From NCBI GenBank assembly GCA_963969365.1, contig OZ017750.1, positions 1,426,001-1,490,000 on the forward strand: 64,000 nucleotides of DNA, read 5' to 3'. The notes beneath the pieces are model-generated. The model was not told the DNA's origin and ran no database searches. It saw only the letters and a program-made list of their open reading frames with translations. Position 1 is the stretch's first letter; every line of letters starts with the position of its first letter. Below are positions 1-15,775 of this stretch, piece after piece. Made by a program: the position numbers and the translations under genes. This DNA is from Asterochloris sp. CNOR1 (taxonomy: Eukaryota; Chlorophyta; Trebouxiophyceae; Trebouxiales; Trebouxiaceae).

Positions 1-32
1 CTGAGTCCTGAAACGCCATGATTCACGTGCAG

Positions 33-5919
<5,887 letters not shown>

Positions 5920-6347
5920 GGCCCTTGATACCACCCGGCCGTCAGTTGAATGCATGCACTATGCCAAACTTGTGATAGCCCTTTAAGTGCTTGAGTGCAT
6001 TGTCCAATAGATTCAGGTGGATTTCTGTCAGATGGACACTTCAGGTCATGGCCACCAACCAGTCTGCGAGGAAGAAAACGGGCCATCCCTGCCAGCTCCC
6101 GAGTCCAGAGATCAAACAGACCCCAGCAAGCAGGCATCCCTTGCATTCGCCATCGCTCGGCGTCCATGTTGACCAGAGTCAGGTGTGCATTCGTGCATTC
6201 AATGGTGTCCACCCCAATCAAGGCATGCGCGAGCCAGATCAAGAGCTGCGCTCCATGCAGGCTTCATGCTGGACGCCATTGAGCTCAGCCACCTGCGTGC
6301 TGTTTTGAGATTGCCCCGCATGGTGCAGAACACAGACTACTGCCTCC

Positions 6348-9300
6348 ATGATGTGGCGGGCACTGCTGGTGGCGATATTGAGTGTGCGCGCAGCAGCCTT
6401 GACCGGTCTGACAGACTTTCAGGCTGGGAAGATCACCTTCTATGTGAGTTGCATTGTCAGCAGCTGCAGCCTTTATCTGTCCAGCTGAAGCAGGGCCACT
6501 CCCCAGGGCAAGAAGAGCCATCATGCTGAGCTGGGAGGATCTACTTCACACTGCACTGACACTACAAGTGGCCTCCAAACCACCCCCCCTTGCTGCAGGG
6601 TGGTTTACAAGATGGCATGAACCCTAATCAACCAAGCTTTGGCACTCTTGACGGCTCCTGTGGCTATGGACTGCTGCCCCAAACCACCTGGCCTTTTTGG
6701 TCTGTGGGCGCCCTGGCCACATCCTCTGCCTTCTTCGAAAATGGCCCAATGGTGAGGTCAACAGTACTAACTGTCTTGCTCTGCTTTGGATTGTTAGCCG
6801 CTGTGTAGTCTGCATGTATATGTTCAAACTAGCAGTCTATTTCATCTGTAGAGATCACTGCTCCACGCCCCCTCTGTGCAACCTGCTCGTTGCCTTGCTC
6901 TGCTGCCCTTAAGTCTGCAAGGTCATCCTGTCGCATACCGACTTGTGTCATGTGCTGTCCACCCGCAGGAAGCATTGCAGAGGCCGCTGTAAATGTATGC
7001 TGTCTGTCTGCTGTCCTCATGCTGGACTGCCTGATGTGCAGGGCGGCTGCGGAGAGTGCTTCCAGATCGTGTGTCAGCCAAGCGCCACTTGGGCGTGCAA
7101 ACCTGAGCCTGCCAATAGCGTTGTCATCCAGATCACAGGTGGGTGAGAACCCGCTTGTTGTCTTGTGCAGTTCCCTGGGTAGCAGCATGCAGGACAGGCT
7201 GTGCCAGGCGTTCCTAAGACTGCCTGAAGCTGCCAAAGACGTGGCTTACACCAGCAGGAGATGCCACAAAGGCCCAGCCCAAGACTGCTGCCCTCCGCAG
7301 CACTGTGCCCCAGGCTGTTGCCCCCACCTGCAGCTGACTGGCCCCTCAAATTAACAACTGCGGCATACACCTAAGCACACCTTGCCCCGCCGCCTCATCC
7401 TTGAGGCTTGACAGCCACTTCCTGCCTACCTGCAGATGCCTGCCCCCAGTGCGACAGCAACCAGATTGACGTCCAGGCGCTCACATTTCAGAAGCTGGCG
7501 CCACCTAATCTTGGCCAGATCCCCGTCACCTTGAGAAGGGTCAACTGTCAGCCACCAGCCAGCATGAATGTCACTGTGCCCGACAGCTCAGTCTCAGGTG
7601 GCTGGCTGAGGCTGCAGATTGCGGTGAGTCGCTCTGCGCACATGTCTCCCGGGCCGCGTGCTTTTCCCCTGCTGCAGCAGCGCCATTGCATCTTGCGGGC
7701 GCCCCAAGGGTAGGGTCACATCTCAGGCTCACAGCAGCACTTACACACCATCTCAGCTGCTCCTCAAGCTCAGCTGCTGCCCCGCAGGATGTTGGGGCCA
7801 CAGGGTCCATCTCTCTGGTGCAAGTCAGGTCCCAGAATGGCCAGTGGGTCTCAATGACCAACACCTTTGGAGCCATCTGGGAGCTCAGCCAAGCACCCAC
7901 CTTCCCCATTGACATGAGAATTGTGAATGATGCCGGCCAGGAGGTAGGCGCTCTCGTCTTCTGCTTGCTGTGAGGCTCTGCACTGCTTTGCTGTCATTCT
8001 GCCCCATCTTTTGAGGGTTTCCATCTAGTTTGTGGAGAGACGCTGCACTCATCTGTGCAGATGCTGAATTGCGTAACCCTTCACCTCTCTGCAGAATCGT
8101 GTTGCTGCCCTGCAGGTGGTTGGGTTTGGCCTGCTGGGGAATGGCTGGACTGGCACAAAGCCAACTAACCTTCAGTTCCAGCTGGGAGTCCCTCAGACTG
8201 TGAACGGCGGCCAGGTGGGGCAGCCATGATGTAGGCTTACAGGCAGCATCACCGTCTGCCTTGCCTGCCGTTGTACGTGAGGCATTATCAGCATCTCCCA
8301 ATCAGCATGATGTAGCCTACTGGAGCTCCTCTCTTTTAGTGGGCTGCAGGTCAGCAAGGTCTGCATCTTTGCTGTCTTCTTACTTTCTACTTCTGCAGCA
8401 GGGAGCCTGCATAGCGTCATCAGCACAATTGGCAAATCTCCCTTGCATCACTCTAGTCTTCACTGACCTGCAGCTTGCTTGCGGGGACCTGTCTGTGGCC
8501 CACTGGCAAGGACTGCCCGTGCTGGCGCACAAGTTTTGCCCTGTTGCATTTCCACCAGCAATCAGCACAGGCCTGCACATCCTCAGCTTGGCGTGGCATG
8601 CTGGCTGCAGCCTGCTGGGGCTTTTTAGCCACATGTGGGCTGCAGCTCACTTGTAAAGCATGCCACCTGCCTCACACCCTCGCATGCTGTTCAGCAAGTG
8701 CCACGCCAGCGCTGTAAGCTGCAGCCTGCTGGAGCATTCAGCCTCCTGTGGGCTGAAGCTCACTAATGCTGGCGTCAGCATTTATCTACTGGCAATCCAC
8801 CCCTGCTTGCCAAGCCGTCTTGAACCTCTCTGCTGCACCGCCCTGTAGCCCGTCATCACCGCCTTTGGCGGGCCTCCCCAAGCTGCCCCAAGCAACAGCA
8901 CCTCCCCTGCTGCCACCCTTCCGCCTCCAGCAGCACCTCCAACAGCAGCTTTGCCTCCAACAGCAGCTTTTTTGCCCCCAGCCGGCACCCTCTTAGCTGG
9001 TGCCCAGCCAGCAGCAGCAGCAGCTGGTTGCCCTTGTACTGACATCCCTCCCCCCGGCAACAGCGCGACTTGCCCCGACCAGAAGATATATGGACAATGC
9101 CAGCAGGTAAGCTCCTCAGCCTTCTGTGCAGGTACTGCTTGGTGCCAAAGGATGAGTGTCGTTGTGCCCACCTCTGTGCGGCCTGCCAAACAAAAACGAC
9201 CTGAGTTTCAGGCACACATTGGAGCCTCTGCAGAGCCAGGTGCCATTTCTGCCAGATTGATGCACAAGCCTTCCTGCCTTTTGCAGAACGGACTGTGCTT

Positions 9301-9472
9301 AGCTTTTGATGGTGTGATTGGCTTTGGGTATGCAGACTGTCCAGCTCCTTCCACAGTCTGTTGCACCGCGAGCTTGTGTGGTGTGCATTTTCTGCAGGAG
9401 TGGATGACGGGCTTCTGCCTTCAGTCATGTGGAGGCTGCAATTGCCCGATTGCAGCAGCAGCTGCAGGCTAG
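6348..9472 (+). CDS. Secreted expansin with C-terminal ShKT-like Cys-rich module (tandem copy 1)
   Basis: Expansins loosen cell-wall polysaccharide contacts without hydrolysis. Exons: 6348-6443, 6599-6751, 7042-7138, 7436-7623, 7788-7943, 8116-8214, 8849-9106, 9398-9472. It starts MMWRALLVAILSV, a signal peptide. The double-psi barrel shows GSCGYG, GGCGECFQIVC, ITDACPQC and IPVTLRRVNC; the usual HFD motif reads QID, so the Asp is kept and the His lost. A CBM63-like domain follows (GAIWELSQAP, GQEVVGFGLL). A Pro/Ala/Ser linker then leads to an eight-Cys tail (CPCTDIPPPG, YGQC, FCLQSCGGCNC) with the spacing of a ShKT module. The intron at 8215-8848 is long and contains a duplication. The next gene is a paralogue in the same orientation. 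Expansin identity is firm; the ShKT comparison is by pattern only. Confidence 0.92.
8602..8766 (+). repeat. Tandem duplication, about 116-bp period, in expansin-1 intron
   Basis: A segment of about 50 bp with the skeleton GCTGCAGCCTGCTGG, AGCC, TGTGGGCTG, AGCTCACT occurs at 8602-8651 and again at 8717-8766 with scattered differences. Each copy contains a CTGCAG acceptor-like word. It lies in the intron before the linker exon. Confidence 0.75.
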
Positions 9473-11534
9473 GTGCAGAGAGCTGTGACCCAGCCCCCCT
9501 AGACCGTCAAGTTGCTGTGATGGCCTGCCCACCTCCTCTTCAGGAGCCTGGCCCTCAAGCAGTTCAGAGTCTGTGCCAACTGCTTCCTTCAGCCCTGCAT
9601 GAATCACCAGTGCACCTGCCGCACCCTTACGCATGCATGTTTAGGTGCAAGTACATGTTGTGTACCCCTTTGCCTTGAACACCCCGCTCCCCGTGTGATA
9701 ATGGCTTCCACACACATCAAGCACTGCAACCCCTGAAACTGCATCCTGGCATCTTGACCTTTCATCTGAACTCAATGCGTGCCTGTCAAGGTGCTAGGCC
9801 CAGCAGCAGAATTCTTGAAGAAGTTAGTTTAAATTGGACAGGCCTGTCCAATTCACCTAGGTGTCCACAAACATACGACCACACTGACTTCTTGCTGGAG
9901 GAGGGTTGCCTGGGAGAGATGAATGCATGCTGCAATTGCATCAATGCCTGATGAGCCTACGAACTGAGAATGGTGCTCACAGCCAGACTGTCCACAGACC
10001 CCCGCTGATGCTTCTCTGTCTGCTGTTTCCTTGGCGGCTGCCGCATGGATGGGCTAGATGGCCATGGCAGAAAGATGCTGGCAGCTGGCTTGACTGGAGC
10101 CTTGTGCACATCTGCTCCATTGCTTTGCAGGCACCCTGCTGGGCTATAAGGGCTGCCACATCTTCCTGGAGCCAGCTGCATTGGTACCTCCTGCTTCCTC
10201 CGCATGGTTGCTGGCCTGGCAGCCAGCATGCAAGCAGAGATAGGTGCACAGGGAGGTGCCTGCCTCTCTGCCTTGTGCAGAGTCTGGAGAGCAGGCTCCA
10301 CCTTCTTTCTTGAAGAAGCATCACCCTGGCAGGGGCCTCAATTAATTGCCTGCTGCAGGCTGTTGCCCGGCACCAGCTGAGTGAATGAGAGGGGCCCTGA
10401 CTGCTCAGGACCCCAACTCAGCCAGAGCTGCGCAGGTCAGCCCTTAGGCAGCAATCATCCGGCTTGCCTCTGTTGCCGCCTGTTGTGGGGCTGATCTGAA
10501 CCAAAATTCGGTAAAGAGGCGAAGTCTGAAAGCCCCACACCCAGTCCTCCACCTCCTGAAGCCTGAGTGAGGTGATCCTATGCAGATGGGGGTGATGTGC
10601 CGGATTCACAACAGTTCCAAGACGGCCTTTAGTGAGTTGTCTGCAGCCTGTGGGCACTGTTGGGCGGAGCGGTTCCGTCAGATTGACAGCTGGGGGCTGT
10701 ACTATCTCACAGAGAGGTTGACGAGTCATTGAGTGCGCTGCATGTGCGATCTGCAATCGCGACCTAAAGAGGCGCACCAGGACTCGGTCTCTTGAGTTTA
10801 GAAAAGACATCGCTGATGGCAATGCCGTAGGGAACAGCACCGTAGGGAGCAAGCATCAGACCGCACTCAATGGATCGGCCAGCCCCAACAGGCTGCAGCA
10901 ATGAGTGCTGCATGCTGGTCACTGATCAGATGCGGCCTGACCTGATCAAAGCCTGCAGCTCAACTAGATGGCTATTGGTGACCCGTATTGGTCCGGCCGA
11001 AGGATTGGGCAGCGGCACTTGCATTCTTTGCCAGCAGCCTCTGAGGTTGCGTCACAAGCGTCACAAGGCCTCTACGCTCCGAGTATTGCCCCCGCTGCTA
11101 CCGTCACATTTCTCCTGAGCCTCCTTTTTCCCCCCATATTGGTGTGTTTTAGGGATCAGCAGCCTCCGAGAGAGCTCGAAGCAAGTACACAGCAGCTACA
11201 GAAGGCTGCCTGCTCTGTGAACCCAGCCATCAGCTTTGGCGCTGGCGTTTCCCACGTGATCACCTGCAGTGTGATCCTTGAGCCAGTAGGGCTCTTCAAT
11301 CCCAGCCTGCACCCTTCTACTGATTTAGCCAATCATCAGGTATTGTTGCCTGCTTTCCTGCCTAATCAGGATGTGCGGGACCGACATGCAACGGCATATG
11401 ATGCATCAGTCATGGTCATGGCCACAGCCCCTGCTGTTCTCATGCCTGCCGGCCTAGACTGACCTGCTGTGCAACACCTGCATGCATGCTCTTCTCACAA
11501 CACAGCTCAGTGTTCGCCGCGCAGACTTAGTCAT
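9473..11534. other. Intergenic interval between the two expansins
   Basis: About 2 kb separates the expansin stop codon from the second signal peptide. I see no exon of a recognisable family here. The only open frame worth noting is the unassigned minus-strand one at 10418-10852, listed separately. Part of this interval must carry the 3' end of copy 1 and the promoter of copy 2. Confidence 0.5.
10418..10852 (-). other. Unassigned 144-codon open frame, possibly non-coding
   Basis: An uninterrupted 435-nt frame on the minus strand, in a gene-poor interval, with more CpG and less CTGCAG than its surroundings. The translation (starting MLPTVLFPTALPSAM) has no signal peptide, repeat or motif I recognise. 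It has no intron although neighbouring genes are full of them. It may be chance, a gene fragment or a structured RNA locus. Confidence 0.2.
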
Positions 11535-14500
11535 ATGAGGGCACACCTCACCATGCTGCTGGCTTGGACATTTGCACTGGGACTGGCGCTGGCACCGCAG
11601 GCAGGCTGCCAGCAGCTGAGCAACTGGAATACAGGCGTCGCCACCTTTTATGTGAGTAAATGTCTGAGTCTGACAAATTTGCACCGTTCGAGCTGTGCTC
11701 AACCCAGCAGCCTGAGCACGCTTGGCATTGCGTAGCCGACTAGTATACTGAAGGTCCACAGTGTGCAAATGCTGGAGCGGCCCTGATGCGCCCAGACAGC
11801 TGCTTGACTGCTATCCCCACCTGGACTCAGCCGCTTCGAGCACGTCATGCGCCCTTTGACCACTGCTGCAATGCTGCCTGGCACAAATCACAGTCCAGGG
11901 AGCAGCAGCTGCACTGCTGACGCTTCTGAAGCTACACTTCCATGGCGCTCAGCCTGCAGTAGACACTGAAACCTTGGTGTTTCTGCCTGAAGGGCGGAGC
12001 GCCGGACGGGATGTCGCCTTACAGTCCAAGCTTTGGCACCTTAGATGTGGGTCCAGGCACCCTTCAACCGCATGCAAGCTGGCAGTGCTTGATGTAATGC
12101 ACCCAGCCACAGCACTTGCTCCACAGAGTGCCCTGCATATTGCAGGGCAGCTGTGGCTACGGACTCCTGAGCAAAACAGTGTACCCCCTCTGGTCTGTGG
12201 GCGCGCTCTCCACCAGCAGCCCCTTCTACACATCGGGCCCAACTCAGGGCTGCGGCGAGTGCTTCCAAATTACCTGCCAGAATGAAGGCGGCCAGTATGC
12301 GGTGAGTGCTGCTTGGTACACAGTTGCGCTGCCTGCATTGGCAGGATATGCACCCCCAAGCTCTTTCAAGACCCAGAGCTTGGACAATGTAAATCACCTG
12401 GCAGCCAACCTCTCTGCTGCCCATCTAACTCACAGGTCTGACACGAGCCTTGTCGACAAGCTTCATGCCCTGCTGCCCTCTCCTGGCTGCAGGGGCGCTG
12501 CAATGCTGACCCTACCCAGCGTTCGGTTACCATCATGATCACCGATGCCTGCCCGCAGTGCGAGGCTGACCACCTCGACCTGCAGGCGCTGACGTTCAGC
12601 AAGGTGGGTGTCTCTGCTGGCTTTGCAGCATGTCCTGCTACTGCTGTGTGGGCTGCCCCTCTGCCAGCCCTGCCTCTGAACCCAGCTGTCCTTCTGCCAG
12701 GACGTGGGACGTGGTACCCTGCGCGGTTGTCACAACTCCTGCACATAAGGGGCACTGGCTGTCTTCTGGAGGAAAGTTGCAGCACCACCACAGAAGCTGT
12801 GATCCAGATGGGCTTCTGTGAACAGCACTAGACAGAGGTTGCCTCGCTGCGAAGCCCCTCAAGGAATTCCTCCTGCCTGGATCTGAACAAGCTTGCCCGC
12901 GCGCGAATGCAGCCTGCCCACATGAGCCGGCGCTGCTGAGCCCAGCAGAAAACTTGTTGCGCTTTGCCCCTGCCTGCTTGCAGACTGGCCTGTCAACTAG
13001 TGTTCCGTGACAAATAACATGCACCTCTTCTGCATCTGAAAAAGCTTGCTCACGTCAGCCTGCAGATGGCAGTCCCAGCAAAGACTGTACCTGACCTGCA
13101 TGACCGCAGGACCGCCCGTGTGCCGAATGTCCTTATCATCCAGCGAGTGCACCTGAGGCTGCCCCTGCCTGCCTGCAGATCGCCCCCATGTCAGGCGGCC
13201 TCATTGACATCCAGTATGCCCAGGTCCAGTGCACACCACCCAACCCCATGACTGTGCTGGTGGACCAGAACAGGGGCGCCGGCGGCTGGATTCGGCTCCA
13301 GATATCGGTGAGCCTGGCCACATCTGCTGCACTCGCAATGCGAACAGCCCAGTGCCTGAATGGCAGGGGTCATTGCAGCAGGGGTCATTGCAGCATCCCC
13401 CAGCAGCCTCACAAGCATTTGTGAAGATTGGTGAGCACGCATGTGCTAATGGCCGGTGCTTGCCGGCTGGATTGGGTTGGGTTGGGTTGGCTGATTCCAC
13501 AAAGGCTAGAGCTGCATGTGCAGTGGCAGCTGCTCTCCTTCACAGATGCTGATGCTGCTGGCTGGCGCCTGCAGTCAACCGTATGCTGACAGCAGTTTGA
13601 TTGGCACTCCCTGCTGGTAGGGAGCAATGGAACCCATGCGCTGCTGGGTGGCATCTGCGTGTTGGGTGGCATTGCAGCTAGGAAACTTTGCTGGGCTTTG
13701 CACGCAAAATCTGCAGCAATTGGCATGCTGCACCTCAGCAGGCAGCAGCTGCTGAAACGATGTTTGCTGGCAATTGCCTGCCGGCAGGACAGAATGGTAC
13801 ACTGAGGTCACTCGTTGCACAAGCCGTCCCAAGCTGCTGCGCAAATGCACAAGGCTCAGGCGTCCAATTTGCTCTGTGTTGCTGCTGCAGCAAACTGGCG
13901 CCTCCGGGGCCATCCAGGCGGTGCAGCTCAAGGGCGAGAACAGTAACTGGATGGGCATGAACAACGTGTGGGGTGCTGACTGGGAGCTCAGCAATGCGCC
14001 AGCCCCACCGCTGAGTGTGCACATTGTGGGCGCTGACGGGCAGGAGGTGGGCTTCTTGCACAGCTGCTGGCCTGGCGCCCCAAGCTGCAGCCAAGCCCGC
14101 ACGCTGACCAGCTCTGACTGGCCGAGACTGCCTAATTGCGGGCATGGGGTGCCTGATACACGCCTGGCCAAGCCCAGCTTCCGCCCTGACGCCATTTGCT
14201 GCACACCAAATGCGCTTGCTGAGACCACAGCCAGGCCAAAACCCGGCATGTTGCTTGCCTCCAGTGTGCATCTGCACAGTGACTGCACACAAGGGTAGCC
14301 TGTCATCAGGCAGCACTGGACTGCCTGCCTCACACTTGCTGTGCTGTGTGGCAGGCACTTAACAGCGCTCAAGGTGCTCACCTGACAGCAATGTTGTGCT
14401 CTGCAAGGTGACAGCCTTCAACGTCATTGGTTTGAACGGCCAGACCGGCGTCCTGCCCACCAATGTACAATTCACATTTAACGGCACCAGCAACGGGCAG

Positions 14501-15474
14501 CTGCCAGCCCCCATCATAGCTGCAGTAGGTTCCCAGGCCACAGCTGTTGCTGCACCTGGTGGCCAGGCCAGCGCCAGTGCTACTGCCTCAGGCACAGGGG
14601 CTGCCGCCAGCGCTGGCGCCATCGCATCTGCATCGTCTAGGGGTGCCCAGCCTCTCGTGGTGAGTCTGTCATCCCCTGCTGCACCTGCAAAGCATGGAGC
14701 TTTTGCCTTTGATGTTTAGTGAGCAGCTGCCTGCAGCGTGACGTGTTCTGATGTTTAGCACCTCTTGTGCGCACTCCTGTCTGCAGCTGCACTCAGCAGA
14801 GGGCAGCTTGCAGCCTTGAGCAGGCTGATGCATGCAGATTGCCCAACAACCTCAATCAGTGCCTTAATGTAGCAGGAAGACTTGTCTGCTGTGTGCTGCA
14901 GACTGCCTTCAGCGGCCCCCCACAAGGCGCCCCACCAGCCAGCACACCCCTTCCTCAGGTGGGGCTCTTCCTCGCTGCATGTCCTTGCCTACCACACGTG
15001 TCAATAGTCTGGTGCTCCCGAGACACCATGCATCTGATGTGCAGTGGCTGCCCACCTGCCGGGCGTCGCAGACCTCATACCTGCACTGCTGCCTGCTGCA
15101 GGTGAATGGCCCCACTCAGGGCAGCCCATCGCCGCCTGCCAACTCAGGCCCCCTGCAGCAGTTCGGCCCCAACAAACAGCTGCCTTGCCCGTGCTCAGAC
15201 ATCCCCCCGCCTGGCAGCAGCTTCACCTGTCAGCAGCAGAAAAGTTATGGCCAGTGTACAGGTGCGCAGACTATGCCTTGTGCAATGATCCTGAAACGAC
15301 TTTGTGTCTGACACCTGCTGGACGACATCAAGCTGGTGTCTGGACTGAGCTTGATGTGAGCAGGTGTACAAACACACAGCATCTCTGACCTCCACACCTC
15401 TGTCTGCAGCTGCCTTCATGTGGACCTTCTGCCAGACTACATGTGGGGGCTGCAATTGCCAGCCCGCCGGCTGA
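11535..15474 (+). CDS. Secreted expansin with C-terminal ShKT-like Cys-rich module (tandem copy 2)
   Basis: Paralogue of the upstream expansin, with the same domain order. Exons: 11535-11651, 11993-12046, 12146-12301, 12493-12603, 13179-13307, 13891-14046, 14408-14659, 14902-14958, 15102-15262, 15410-15474. The signal peptide MRAHLTMLLAWTFALGLALA starts at a clear ATG. Barrel motifs: GSCGYG, QGCGECFQITC, ITDACPQC and DHLDLQALTF (HFD read as HLD). The CBM63-like part has WGADWELSNAP and GQEVTAFNV. The linker differs from copy 1: first Ala/Ser/Gly-rich, then Pro-rich. The tail keeps the cysteine pattern (CPCSDIPPPG, YGQC, FCQTTCGGCNC). Five intron positions differ from copy 1. The introns at 11652-11992, 12604-13178, 13308-13890 and 14047-14407 hold no further gene; one contains a short TTGGG repeat. 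Confidence 0.92.
13472..13490 (+). repeat. Simple repeat (TTGGG)n, about four units
   Basis: Four near-perfect TTGGG units in an intron of the second expansin. It is too short, and the unit is wrong, for a plant or algal telomeric tract (TTTAGGG or TTTTAGGG). Confidence 0.85.
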
Positions 15475-15689
15475 GGGTTGATGCAAAGCAATTAGAGCCT
15501 GCCGCCCTCTGTGACAAATGACCATGAAATCAGTGTGACTGCTGATCACGTCCACCCACCCAGTGATTGCCTGGGCAATTGCATTTGCTCACTGCTCCCA
15601 ACTTCACAGTGCAAACCCACCTGCTGCAGATCCCCAAACTCCTGTGACCTTTCAGGCTCTATTACCTGCTTGACATGTAGCTAGCCTTT

Positions 15690-15694
15690 TGTAA
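15690..15694 (+). terminator. Candidate polyadenylation signal TGTAA for expansin copy 2
   Basis: TGTAA, the usual chlorophyte near-upstream polyadenylation element, lies 216 bp after the expansin-2 stop and before the next gene's start at 15776. The match is exact but the word is short, so this is suggestive only. Confidence 0.4.
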
Positions 15695-15775
15695 GTAGGC
15701 AATGAGTGTGCCACCACCACAATTCTCTCAAGACCTTTCTAGGTTAGATTGCCACTTGCATTCTTGCTGCAACAC

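Noticed and set aside
10440-10700. Possible RNase P or MRP RNA, from a GCGAAGTCTGAAAG segment and a later GTCAGATTG
   Set aside because: The spacing and the rest of the conserved core could not be matched by eye. A covariance-model search would decide; without it the resemblance is too weak.
13472-13490. TTGGG repeats as possible interstitial telomere
   Set aside because: Only four units, and the unit is not TTTAGGG or TTTTAGGG; a simple repeat explains it.
13575-14381. Minus-strand open frame of 268 codons
   Set aside because: Antisense to expansin-2 exons and introns, with no recognisable domain.
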